From positions 1 to 64,000 of the forward strand of contig CBDBBO010000002.1 in NCBI GenBank assembly GCA_965203135.1: DNA of 64,000 nt. The letters are read 5' to 3'. Below the pieces are notes generated by a model that worked only from the letters and a program-made list of their open reading frames with translations, searched no databases and was not told where the DNA came from. The stretch's first letter is position 1, and each line of letters begins with the position of its first letter. The translations under genes and the position numbers were made by a program. Shown piece after piece: positions 8,765-16,981 of the stretch. The DNA comes from CATOSD01 sp965203135 (GTDB lineage: Bacteria > Chloroflexota > Dehalococcoidia > Lucifugimonadales > CATOSD01).

Positions 8765-11700
8765 ATGAGGCTTAGCTCGATCGGGCGGCTGCTGAGCGAC
8801 ACGTCGCAGTTTGGCGCGCTCCGACAGTCGCTCCAGCGGCGTAGCGCCCATGACAAGGCGATAGTACCGGAACAGTCAGTCGCGTTCGCGCTGGCCCAGC
8901 TATGGCGCGAGTTGGACGCGCCCATGGTGGTCGTCGCGCCGCTACCCGAGCACGCGCGCCGGCTGTACGAGCAGATGCAGCTGTGGGGAGGCGAGTCCTG
9001 CGCGCTCCATTTCCCCGAGACCGAGACGCTGCCGTTCGAGCGCCTCGCGTCGGACGACGGCACCATCCAGCAGCGCCTCGCAACCCTCGCCGCGCTGCAC
9101 GCCAGCGGGAGCGGCGCCCGCTCGCCCGCGGTGGTCGCCTCGGCGTCCGCGGCGGCGCAGAAGACGCTGGACAGGGACAGTTTCGGGCAGAGCAGCCACG
9201 ACCTGGCCGTGCGGACGAGCGTGGATCTCGACGAGACGCTGGACCTGTGGAGCCGCATCGGCTACCGGTTCGAGAGCTCCGTCGTCGGGCCTGGCCAGTT
9301 CAGCCGGCGCGGCGGAATCATCGACGTCTTCCCCGTCGGTGCCGAGGCCCCCGCCCGCGTCGAGCTGTGGGGCAACGAGATCGACACCATCCGCGAGTTC
9401 GATCCGGCCACGCAGCGCTCCACGCGCGCCGTCGATAGCGTCGCCATCATCCCCGCGCGGGAGACCCTGCCCTCGCTCACGCCACGCGAGCTTCTGGACG
9501 CCCGGCTGGGCCGCGTCGACGTCTCCAACTGCTCGCCGGCGTCCGCCGAACGACTCCAGGACGAGTTCAACGCGCTGCTGGACGGATACGACGTGGAGGA
9601 ATTGGAGTTCTACGCGGGCTTCTTCAATCACGGCTCCCTTTTCGACTACCTGCCGGAAGACAGCCTGCTGGTGATGGTGCGCCCCGCCCGCGTCGCCGGC
9701 GCGGCGTGGGACGTCGAGGAGCGCACCGAGCACCTGCGCGAGGCGAAGGAAGGGCGGGGCGAGCTGCCGCGGCTGTTCCCGTCGTCGCACTTCGCGTGGC
9801 GCGATGTCGAGGAGCGGATGAGCCGCTTCACCAGGCGGCTCGACGTGGAGCCGTCCGCCACCGGCGAAAGCGACGAAGCGGCGTCCCACGTTCTGCCCTT
9901 CGGCGAAGCGCCGTCGTACTACGGCAAGCTGGAGGACTTCGTGGAGGACGTGGACGGCTTCGCCGCCAATGGACGGCGTGTGGTCGCCGTCACGTCCCAC
10001 TCCAGGCGTCTGGGCGAGATACTTGACGGCTACGGCGTCGACGCGCAGGTCGGCCCGGACCTCGACGAGGACAGGCCGCCCGGCTCGGTCAGCGTGCTCC
10101 AGGCGGAGGGCGCGGGCCTCCAGGACGGATTCACGCTGTCCACGCCATCGGGCGAGTTGGTCGTATACAGCGACACCGAGGTGTTCGGCGTGGCCAAGCG
10201 CCGCAGTTCCGCCCGGCGCAACACCATGCGGCGCGCGGCGTTCCTGTCCGAGCTTTCGCCGGGCGATTACGTGGTACACGTGGAGCACGGCATCGGCAGG
10301 TTCGTCGGCACCGGCAAAGGTCCGCGCGGCCAGGAGGGGGAGTTCCTGACGCTACAGTACGCGCAGGGCGACAAGCTGTACGTGCCCATGGAGCACCTCG
10401 ACCGCGTCGGGCCGTACGTCGCGCCCCTAGACCGCCCGCCGTCGCTCACGCGCTTGGGCACGCAGGAGTGGCGTCGGGCCAAGGCGCGGGCGGAGCGCTC
10501 CACGCGGGAGATGGCCTCCGAGCTGCTCGCCCTGTACGCCTCGCGCGAGCTCTCGGAGGGCTACGCCTTCGCCCCCGACACCCACTGGCAGGCCGAGCTG
10601 GAGGAGTCGTTCCCGTTCGAGGAGACGCCCGATCAGCTTTCCACCATCGCCGAGGTGAAGACCGACATGGAGTCGGCCAAGCCCATGGACAGGCTCATCT
10701 GCGGCGACGTAGGCTACGGCAAGACCGAGATCGCGCTGCGTGCGGCGTTCAAGGCTGTAATGGAGGGTATGCAGGTCGCCATCCTGGTGCCGACCACCGT
10801 GCTGGCCCAGCAGCACTACATGACCTTCACTCAGCGCCTGGGCGCCTACCCGGTCAGGATCGAGGCCCTCAGCAGGTTCCGCACCGACCGCGAGCAGCGC
10901 GACATCGTGCGCCGGCTGGCCGAGGGCGAGGTGGACATCTGCGTTGGAACGCACCGCCTGCTCCAAAAGGACGTGCGTTTCAAGAATCTTGGCCTAGTGG
11001 TGGTGGACGAGGAGCAGCGCTTCGGCGTTGCCCACAAGGAACGGCTCAAGCAGATGCGCGAGCAGGTGGACGTGCTCACCATGACCGCCACGCCCATACC
11101 GAGGACGCTCCACATGTCTCTGGCCGGCGTGCGTGACATGAGCACAATCGAGACGCCGCCCGAGGAGCGCCTGCCCATCAAGACCTACGTGTCCGAGTTC
11201 AGCGAGGACCTGGTTCGGGAGGCGATTCTGCGCGAGTTGGACCGGCAGGGGCAGGTCTACTTCCTGCACAACCGCGTGTACAACATAGACTACATGGCCG
11301 GATACGTCAGGCGGCTCGTCCCGGAGGCCGAGGTCGGGGTCGCGCACGGGCAGATGGCCGAGGGCCAGCTCGAGAGCACGATGCTGGACTTCGCGGAGGG
11401 CAAGATGGACGTGCTCGTGTGCACGACGATAATCGAGTCGGGCCTCGATATCCAGAACGTCAACACGCTCATAGTCAATCGCGCCGACGCGTTCGGACTG
11501 GCGCAGCTATACCAGCTCCGGGGTCGCGTGGGCCGCGGCTCGCGCCGCGCCTACTCCTACCTGCTGGTGCCCAGGGCGCGAAGCCTGACGGAGGCGGCGG
11601 ACAAGCGGCTACGTGCGATGCTGGCGGCGTCCGAGTTGAGCGCCGGCTTCCGCATCGCCATGAAGGACCTCGAAATCCGTGGCGCAGGCAATATCCTGGG

Positions 11701-12328
11701 CGCCGAGCAGAGCGGCCACATCCACGCGGTCGGATTCAACCTGTACACGCAGCTACTATCCAACGCCGTCGAGGAGCTCCGCGCCGGGGGCGGCGCGGGG
11801 CGCAACGGCGCAGGCGAGACGGAACAGGTTGGCCGCGAGTCCGGCGCGTTCGCCACGGCCCAGGCGCCGCAGCAGGGTTCCAAGCTGGATCTGGGCATAC
11901 CGGTGAGCCTGCCAGAGGACTACGTGGAGCACCTGCCGGCGCGCATCGACCTTTACCACCGGCTCGCAGCCATGTCCAGGCTGGAGGACGTGCGTGACGT
12001 CGAGGACGAACTGCGAGACCGGTTTGGTCCGCTCCCCTGGCAGGCGCAGAACCTGCTGTACGCGACACGGCTCAGGATCAGCGCCCGCGAGGCCGGCGTA
12101 GTCGCCATCACGCGCCAGGACGACCGCGTCGTCATCCAGCTGGGGGACAGCGTAGGCGGCGCCAGGCCCGCGCTACAGCGCGCGGTGGGCCGCGCCGTCG
12201 AGGTCGGCGACACGCAGCTACGCATGAGTATCGACGGCGCCGCGTCCGGCTGGGAGACCGCACTCGCCGAGGCGGTAGGGCGCCTCGGCGAGTTTCGGGC
12301 GCGGGTGCTGGCGGCGGGGGTGGTGTAG
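8765..12328 (+). CDS. mfd: Transcription-repair coupling factor
   Basis: Mfd removes RNA polymerase stalled at DNA lesions and recruits UvrA; cytoplasmic, 1187 aa, close to the family's usual 1100-1200. The UvrB-like N-terminal module is followed by the RNA-polymerase-interacting/CarD-like domain (GDYVVHVEHGIGRFVG). The RecG-like translocase then has Walker A GDVGYGKT at residues 647-654, DEEQ at 748-751, TATPIPRTLHMSL and QLRGRVGR, and the C-terminal TRCF domain begins near VSLPEDYVEHLP. The ATG at 8765 is used; a TTG three bases upstream is equally possible, with AGGAGG at 8741-8746 somewhat far. The gene stands alone after the tRNA. Confidence 0.96.
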   Translation: MRLSSIGRLLSDTSQFGALRQSLQRRSAHDKAIVPEQSVAFALAQLWRELDAPMVVVAPLPEHARRLYEQMQLWGGESCALHFPETETLPFERLASDDGTIQQRLATLAALHASGSGARSPAVVASASAAAQKTLDRDSFGQSSHDLAVRTSVDLDETLDLWSRIGYRFESSVVGPGQFSRRGGIIDVFPVGAEAPARVELWGNEIDTIREFDPATQRSTRAVDSVAIIPARETLPSLTPRELLDARLGRVDVSNCSPASAERLQDEFNALLDGYDVEELEFYAGFFNHGSLFDYLPEDSLLVMVRPARVAGAAWDVEERTEHLREAKEGRGELPRLFPSSHFAWRDVEERMSRFTRRLDVEPSATGESDEAASHVLPFGEAPSYYGKLEDFVEDVDGFAANGRRVVAVTSHSRRLGEILDGYGVDAQVGPDLDEDRPPGSVSVLQAEGAGLQDGFTLSTPSGELVVYSDTEVFGVAKRRSSARRNTMRRAAFLSELSPGDYVVHVEHGIGRFVGTGKGPRGQEGEFLTLQYAQGDKLYVPMEHLDRVGPYVAPLDRPPSLTRLGTQEWRRAKARAERSTREMASELLALYASRELSEGYAFAPDTHWQAELEESFPFEETPDQLSTIAEVKTDMESAKPMDRLICGDVGYGKTEIALRAAFKAVMEGMQVAILVPTTVLAQQHYMTFTQRLGAYPVRIEALSRFRTDREQRDIVRRLAEGEVDICVGTHRLLQKDVRFKNLGLVVVDEEQRFGVAHKERLKQMREQVDVLTMTATPIPRTLHMSLAGVRDMSTIETPPEERLPIKTYVSEFSEDLVREAILRELDRQGQVYFLHNRVYNIDYMAGYVRRLVPEAEVGVAHGQMAEGQLESTMLDFAEGKMDVLVCTTIIESGLDIQNVNTLIVNRADAFGLAQLYQLRGRVGRGSRRAYSYLLVPRARSLTEAADKRLRAMLAASELSAGFRIAMKDLEIRGAGNILGAEQSGHIHAVGFNLYTQLLSNAVEELRAGGGAGRNGAGETEQVGRESGAFATAQAPQQGSKLDLGIPVSLPEDYVEHLPARIDLYHRLAAMSRLEDVRDVEDELRDRFGPLPWQAQNLLYATRLRISAREAGVVAITRQDDRVVIQLGDSVGGARPALQRAVGRAVEVGDTQLRMSIDGAASGWETALAEAVGRLGEFRARVLAAGVV

Positions 12329-12385
12329 GTAGAAGGATTCCCAGTACGATTTTGAGCATTTCAGTTGACTGAGGAGACATAACAT

Positions 12386-13132
12386 ATGGTCGGGTTTCTC
12401 GACAAAGTTCTGGGGCCAAAGCCAATAGAACTGTTGGCGGACGAGCACGTGCTGCCTGCGATTACTGGGCTGATTGGTGAAGCGGAAGAGACCCTGATTC
12501 TGGTTTCTCCCTACAACAACTACTCGGTGCATCTAAGGGATGCCGTTGTGTCAGCGGCAGAGAAGGTGAAACTGGTCGCGATTTGTCGCACGGATCAGAA
12601 GAAGAAAGAGCAACAACACATACAGTGGCTCGAGGGACTTGGTGCACAGGTACACTTGGTAGAGCGGCTTCATGCCAAGATTTATGCCAATGAGTCTCAA
12701 GTGATCCTTACGTCAATGAATCTTCTTCAAGGTTCTGCCGTAAATTCAAAGGAGATCGCACTTCGGATAAGAGAAGAAGGACTACGTGAACAGGTAAGGG
12801 GTTACATTGAGAACAAGCTGATCAAGGCTTCGATTGCTAGCGCGCCTGCAACAGCGCCTACCAAGGCGACCGCCAAAGCGCCTACCAAGGCGGCTACCAA
12901 AGCCGGTTCCAAGGCCACCACCAAAGCGGCAACTCAGGGTTACTGCGTCAGATGTCGGAAGAGCATCAACTTGAAGCGGCCGCTATGCGACGACTGCCAC
13001 CTGACGTGGGACAGGTTCAAGGACCGGGACTACCCGGAGAAGTTTTGCCTGTCCTGCGGTCAACAGCGAAAGAACATAAGCTATGCCAAGCCGCAATGCA
13101 GGTCGTGTTGGCAGAAGAGCAAGGCCAAGTGA
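12386..13132 (+). CDS. Single-HKD phospholipase D-like protein with histone-like linker and zinc ribbons
   Basis: 248 aa. The N-terminal domain is a single PLD half-site, with His96-x-Lys98 in LHAKIY and Asn112 in TSMNLL, so an active enzyme would need to dimerise as bacterial Nuc-type nucleases do. Residues of about 150-185 form a low-complexity Ala/Lys/Thr linker repeating APTKA and KATTKA, like a histone H1 tail. The C-terminus holds four CxxC pairs (CVRC, CDDC, CLSC, CRSC), suggesting one or two zinc ribbons. Together these suggest a nucleic-acid-binding nuclease. The coding sequence is visibly richer in A/T than mfd before it, so it may be a newcomer. Partner genes are not evident; substrate unknown. 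Confidence 0.8.
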   Translation: MVGFLDKVLGPKPIELLADEHVLPAITGLIGEAEETLILVSPYNNYSVHLRDAVVSAAEKVKLVAICRTDQKKKEQQHIQWLEGLGAQVHLVERLHAKIYANESQVILTSMNLLQGSAVNSKEIALRIREEGLREQVRGYIENKLIKASIASAPATAPTKATAKAPTKAATKAGSKATTKAATQGYCVRCRKSINLKRPLCDDCHLTWDRFKDRDYPEKFCLSCGQQRKNISYAKPQCRSCWQKSKAK

Positions 13133-13163
13133 GGCGTAAGAGCGTGGGCGAGACTCCCCAACG

Positions 13164-13889
13164 CTAGACGCCGCCCTCGCCCGCCAGCGTCTCCAGCACA
13201 TCCGGCAGTTCCGGCAGCGCCTCTATCCTGGCGCAGTGCGTCACCCCCGGATGGTTGCCGTCGCGGTCGAGCAGCACCGGCGTGATGCCCACTCGCCTCG
13301 CGCCCTCTACGTCGGACTCGAGCTGGTCGCCCACGTGCACCGTTTCGCCCGGCTCCGCGCTCGCCCTGCGCAGCGCCTCAAGGAAGATGGGCGCATGGGG
13401 CTTCTCCGAGCGCGCCTCGATGGACGTGACCGCGAAATCGACTCGCCCTTCCAGCCCGAACTCCGCCAGGATCTCGCGGCTGCCGCGGTTCATGTTGCTC
13501 ACCACGCCTAGCGTCAGGCCTTGTGACCTGAGCGTCTCCAGCGTGGGCGCCACGTCGTCGAACAGGGCCATGCCGTAGGGCAACTGTCGGACCCGCCGCC
13601 AGACCTCGCCCGCCCGCTCCACCGTCACCTCGGCGCCCGCGCCTCTCAGCACTCGCTGCTCGTACCTGGCGAAGAACTCCTCTCGCTCGGCCTCGGTCAG
13701 TGACCGCAGCGGCTTGACGCGGTTCTGCTCCGCCATGAACGCGTCGGCCAGCCTGTAGCCCCGCAGGATACCTTCCGGCGTCACCGTGATGCCGAAGTCC
13801 GCGCAGGCCGTGGACTGGATCTCGAATCGTGAGGGGCTGAACCCCACCAGGGTGCCGTACAGATCGAAGAAGACCGCGCCAATCTCCAT
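13164..13889 (-). CDS. HAD-superfamily hydrolase
   Basis: 241-aa haloacid dehalogenase-like hydrolase. Motif I is FFDLYGTLV (nucleophile Asp9, with Tyr where many have the second Asp), motif II is in GVVSNMN, the motif III Lys is in SEKPHAPIF, and motif IV is GDQLESDVEGA. The helical cap insertion after motif I fits the HAD-IA/subclass I group (phosphatase or dehalogenase). The frame is open 170 bases further upstream, but that overlaps the divergent gene at 13942, so the ATG at 13889 is chosen. The substrate cannot be predicted. Confidence 0.88.
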   Translation of the reverse strand: MEIGAVFFDLYGTLVGFSPSRFEIQSTACADFGITVTPEGILRGYRLADAFMAEQNRVKPLRSLTEAEREEFFARYEQRVLRGAGAEVTVERAGEVWRRVRQLPYGMALFDDVAPTLETLRSQGLTLGVVSNMNRGSREILAEFGLEGRVDFAVTSIEARSEKPHAPIFLEALRRASAEPGETVHVGDQLESDVEGARRVGITPVLLDRDGNHPGVTHCARIEALPELPDVLETLAGEGGV

Positions 13890-13941
13890 CCCGCTATGAT
13901 AGCATCGGCGGCGTCCCTGGAGCACACTTGAGGTGCGCGCG

Positions 13942-14955
13942 ATGCTCGCGGGAAAGCTGCCCCTGGACTTTCTGGCGGAAATGCTCGGCAGGATCGAGAG
14001 CGTCGACTCGCGCGTGGCGCTGGGCGCCAGCCCGGGCGAGGATGCCGCGCTGATCGACATGGGCGACCGCTATCTGGTCGCCAAGTCCGACCCGATAACC
14101 TTCGCCACAGACCTCATCGGATGGTACCTGGTGCAGGTCAACACGAACGACCTTGCCGTAATGGGGGCTACGCCTCGCTGGCTGATGGCGACGCTGCTAC
14201 TGCCGGAGGGCGTGTCCGAGGGCACGGTGCGTTCCATATTCGACCAGCTACTCGACGCCTGCCGTACGCACGGCATTGCGCTGGTGGGCGGCCACACCGA
14301 GGTCACCTACGAACTGCCGCGGCCAATCGCGGTGGGCGCGCTGCTGGGCGAGGTTGCCAAGGACGAGGTGGTGCTCACGTCGGGCGCGCGGCCCGGCGAC
14401 AGCGTGTTGCTTACGAAGGGAATCGCCATCGAGGGCGCGTCCATACTGGCGCGTGAGGCGGGGACCGAGCTGATTGCTGCGGGCGTCGCGCCGGAGATGG
14501 TCGAGGACGCGAAGGGACTGCTCTTCTCACCGGGCATCAGCGTCAGGAAGGACGCGGAAGTGGCGCGGAAGGCCGCGCTGGTCCACGCGATGCACGATCC
14601 GACCGAAGGCGGGCTGGCCACGGCCCTGCGCGAACTCGCCGCGGCGGCCGACGTGGGGCTGGAGGTTGAGGCGGACGCGATTCCGGTCCTGCCGGCCTGC
14701 CGCGCCTTCTGCGACGCGCTGAACCTGGACCCGCTGGGGCTGATTGCGTCGGGCGCGCTGCTGGCCACGCTGGCCCCCGAGCACGCCGAGACGGTCGTCG
14801 GCGCGTTGGAGGCCGAGGGTATACCCGCGTGGGTGATCGGCCGGGTTACTCCGCCGGAAGAAGGACTGACGCTGCGGACGCCGTCTGGAACGGCGCCGCT
14901 GCCGGCGTTCGACAGGGACGAACTCGCACGCTACTTCAGCGGACAGGAAGCGTAG
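13942..14955 (+). CDS. AIR-synthase/HypE-like ATP-binding protein
   Basis: 337-aa PurM/HypE-superfamily protein. The PurM N-terminal half has the ATP/Mg-binding acidic segment (SPGEDAALIDMG), NTNDLAVMGATPRW and VGGHTEVT; the C-terminal half has HAMHDPTEGGLATALRELA and GASGALLATL-like segments. These match HypE-related AIR synthases. It lacks HypE's terminal cysteine tail (ends SGQEA), and no other hyp genes are near, so it is probably one of the HypE-like proteins of unknown reaction. SelD, another member of the superfamily, was considered because of selenoproteins in this window, but the catalytic Cys/Sec-Gly N-terminal motif of SelD is absent. ATG at 13942 has GAGG eight bases upstream; a GTG at 13933 is the alternative. 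Confidence 0.85.
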   Translation: MLAGKLPLDFLAEMLGRIESVDSRVALGASPGEDAALIDMGDRYLVAKSDPITFATDLIGWYLVQVNTNDLAVMGATPRWLMATLLLPEGVSEGTVRSIFDQLLDACRTHGIALVGGHTEVTYELPRPIAVGALLGEVAKDEVVLTSGARPGDSVLLTKGIAIEGASILAREAGTELIAAGVAPEMVEDAKGLLFSPGISVRKDAEVARKAALVHAMHDPTEGGLATALRELAAAADVGLEVEADAIPVLPACRAFCDALNLDPLGLIASGALLATLAPEHAETVVGALEAEGIPAWVIGRVTPPEEGLTLRTPSGTAPLPAFDRDELARYFSGQEA

Positions 14956-14968
14956 CCGGGCCGTCGGC

Positions 14969-16195
14969 TCAGTTGGCGGAGTCCAGGCCCAACTGCCTTT
15001 CGGTGCGCTCGAGTCGCTTCTCGGTCAGCAGACTCCACGCCGGGTGGGCCTCGTCGCACTCGGTGGTCGAGTACTCCATCTGCAGCGTGACGTGAGTGAT
15101 GCCGTACTTGCCCTTCACCACCTCACGCAGCGAGTTCAACAGGTCGTCGAAGGTGCCGGGATATCCCCTGTCCACCAACACGTGCGCGCTCAAGGCGTCG
15201 TAGCCCGAAGAAATCGTCCACACGTGAAGGTCGTGGACGATCGTGACGCCCTCCACGTCCTCCAGGCTGTCGAACACCTCGTACAGGTCGATGTGCGGGG
15301 GCGTGCCCTCCACCAGCACGACGGCAATCTTGCGGATCAGGTGGCGCGTGTTGTAGACGATGAACAGCGCTATCAGCACGCTCAGAATGGGATCGGCTAT
15401 GTACCATTCCAGCGTCAGGATGAATATGCCGGAGACGACCACCGCGACCGAGCCGAGCAGGTCGCCGAGCACGTGCTGGAACGCGCCCTCCACGTTCAGG
15501 CTGTGCTGGGACGCCCCGTGCAGCACCCAGGCGGTGATGATGTTGATAATCAGCCCGCCGACGCCCACAACCATCATCAGCACGCCCTCGATGTGTGGAA
15601 CGTCCACGAAGCGGTGGTAGGCCTCGTACAGGATGTAGCCGGCCACTACCCACAGGCTAACCGCGTTGAAGAGCGCGGCGAGTATCTCGGTGCGGTAGAA
15701 ACCGAACGTGCGCTCGGCGGTCGGTCCCTTGTCGGCCAGCCACATCGCCAGCAGCGCCAGCGCGATGGCGGCGGCGTCGGTCGCCATGTGGCCCGCGTCC
15801 GCCAGAAGCGCGAGGCTGCCGGAAAGCAAGCCTCCCACAATCTCGACGAACATATAGGTCGAGATGAGCACAAGGCCGATGATAAGGCTGCGCCGGCTGG
15901 CGAATCTCAGCTCGTCATGGTGATCGTGGCCGCTGTGGTCGTGGCCGTCGTGCCCGCCGTGGCCATGGTCGTCGTGCTCGCCGTGGCCGTGGTCGTCGTG
16001 TCCGGCATGGTCGTGGTCATCATGCGCAGCATGGTCGTGCTCGCCGTGGTCGTGGTCATCATGACCGTCATGGTCGTGGTCGTCGTGCCCGACATGGCCG
16101 TTGCGGTCATGGCTTTCATGCCCATTCTGGCCATGGTCGTCGTGATCGCCATGGCCGTTGTGACCGTGTCCCTCGTGCCGGCCGGAGGATGCCAT
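14969..16195 (-). CDS. Cation diffusion facilitator with long His/Asp-rich N-terminus
   Basis: Inner-membrane Zn/Co/Cd/Ni-type exporter of about 408 aa. The first ~95 residues are almost wholly His, Asp and Gly (HGHNGHGDHDDHG and similar), a cytoplasmic metal-sensing or buffering tail much longer than in ordinary CDF proteins. Six membrane helices follow, with the transport-site signatures LLADAGHMATDAAA (helix II) and HVLGDLLGSVAVV (helix V), then the cytoplasmic domain (EGVTIVHDLHVWTISSG). The ATG at 16195 is chosen as the start of the His tail, but ATGs at 16303 and 16504 keep the frame open, so the true N-terminus is uncertain. A small His-rich protein gene lies just upstream on the same strand. 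Confidence 0.9.
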   Translation of the reverse strand: MASSGRHEGHGHNGHGDHDDHGQNGHESHDRNGHVGHDDHDHDGHDDHDHGEHDHAAHDDHDHAGHDDHGHGEHDDHGHGGHDGHDHSGHDHHDELRFASRRSLIIGLVLISTYMFVEIVGGLLSGSLALLADAGHMATDAAAIALALLAMWLADKGPTAERTFGFYRTEILAALFNAVSLWVVAGYILYEAYHRFVDVPHIEGVLMMVVGVGGLIINIITAWVLHGASQHSLNVEGAFQHVLGDLLGSVAVVVSGIFILTLEWYIADPILSVLIALFIVYNTRHLIRKIAVVLVEGTPPHIDLYEVFDSLEDVEGVTIVHDLHVWTISSGYDALSAHVLVDRGYPGTFDDLLNSLREVVKGKYGITHVTLQMEYSTTECDEAHPAWSLLTEKRLERTERQLGLDSAN

Positions 16196-16529
16196 GTACA
16201 GGTGGTTGGAGCCGATGCGGACCGGGCCTCCCGGGACGGCCACCGCGGGCGCGGTTTTCCAGGGCGACAGAATCTCCTGGAGGGAACGCATCAACTTTGC
16301 CATCCTGTCCAGACTCGCTTTCTGCCCCTCAATGGAGTGTTGCAGCCGGGGAGCGGGGGAATGGGTATAGTTTGACTCCTGGCTCAAGCCGCGCGGATAC
16401 CCGCGTGCACGTGTAGGCTTCTGCCCATGCGGGGCCGAAACGTGTGGAGCAGCCGATTCAGCGGATGTGTTGAACAACGGGCTGGGACAGCGCAGTGGCG
16501 CCATCCCAGCCCGCCGGGGTTACAGGGGG

Positions 16530-16736
16530 TTAGGAGTGCCCGTGGTGCTCGTGCTCGTCGCACTCGTGCGGGTCATGGACATGCCCAGGCTCGCCGTGGT
16601 GCTCGTGCTCATCGCACTCGTGCGGATCGTGGTCGTGGCCATGGTGCTCATGGTCGTCGCACTCGTGCGGGTCGTGAACGTGGCCCGGCCCTCCGTGGTG
16701 CTCGTGCTCGTCGCATTCGTGCTGATCGTGCGGCAT
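16530..16736 (-). CDS. Small His/Cys-rich metal-binding protein
   Basis: 68 aa, of which 24 are His and 4 are Cys. It consists of four copies of HECDEHEHHG-like blocks joined alternately by short GPGHVHDP and HDHDP spacers, so the DNA is a two-fold tandem repeat of roughly 90 bases. No membrane segment or signal. It probably binds or stores a soft or borderline metal such as Zn, Ni, Co or Cu; the same-strand CDF exporter downstream suggests the same ion. It has a good GGGAGG ribosome site six bases before ATG, and a promoter whose -35 lies inside an operator-like palindrome (16800-16817), implying metal-dependent control. It could also be a nickel storage protein of the Hpn type, but sequence resemblance is only compositional. 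Confidence 0.8.
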   Translation of the reverse strand: MPHDQHECDEHEHHGGPGHVHDPHECDDHEHHGHDHDPHECDEHEHHGEPGHVHDPHECDEHEHHGHS

Positions 16737-16787
16737 AGAAGACCTCCCTCAAGAAGAGTGTGTTGAGTATTGATGGGAACCAATTCT

Positions 16788-16817
16788 ACAATAGCCTACT
16801 TGAGACACGCGCGTCAA
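16788..16817 (-). promoter_or_regulatory. Promoter of the His-rich protein gene, overlapping operator copy 1
   Basis: Read on the minus strand: TTGACG at 16817-16812, spacer of 18 bases, TATTGT at 16793-16788. The -35 hexamer is the end of the palindromic operator-like site, so a bound regulator would occlude it. Confidence 0.6.
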
Positions 16818-16833
16818 GCCAATCTCATCTGAC
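16800..16833. promoter_or_regulatory. Operator-like repeat copy 1
   Basis: Imperfect palindrome TTGAGACACGCGCGTCAA (16800-16817) followed by the conserved tail CAATCTCATCTG. The same unit recurs 85 bases downstream. It lies between the His-rich protein gene and the gamma-glutamyltransferase gene. Confidence 0.6.
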
Positions 16834-16884
16834 TGTGCGAAAACTGCCGAAAGTTGCGCTATTTTCCGCCCAACAGCAAGATAA

Positions 16885-16917
16885 TTGAGACACGTGCTCA
16901 AAACAATCTCATCTGGC
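16885..16917. promoter_or_regulatory. Operator-like repeat copy 2
   Basis: TTGAGACACGTGCTCAA (16885-16901), a palindrome with one unpaired base around CACGTG, followed by the same CAATCTCATCTG tail as copy 1. The 85-base offset is close to eight helical turns, so both sites face the same side of the DNA. Confidence 0.6.
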
Positions 16918-16981
16918 CGATCACAGATTCTGGTATGGTACAATCGCCTCGGCTAAACTTCTAGATGCGGGAGGTACACGC

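Noticed and set aside
13942..14955. SelD (selenophosphate synthetase) to go with the selenoproteins
   Set aside because: It is the same superfamily, but the SelD N-terminal catalytic Cys/Sec motif is missing and the sequence fits HypE/AIR-synthase-like proteins better.
15044..16375. Long plus-strand frame opposite the CDF exporter (443 codons)
   Set aside because: It is the shadow of a His/Asp repeat and of the exporter read backward; low-complexity Val/His runs, no domain, and the minus-strand reading is a complete CDF protein.
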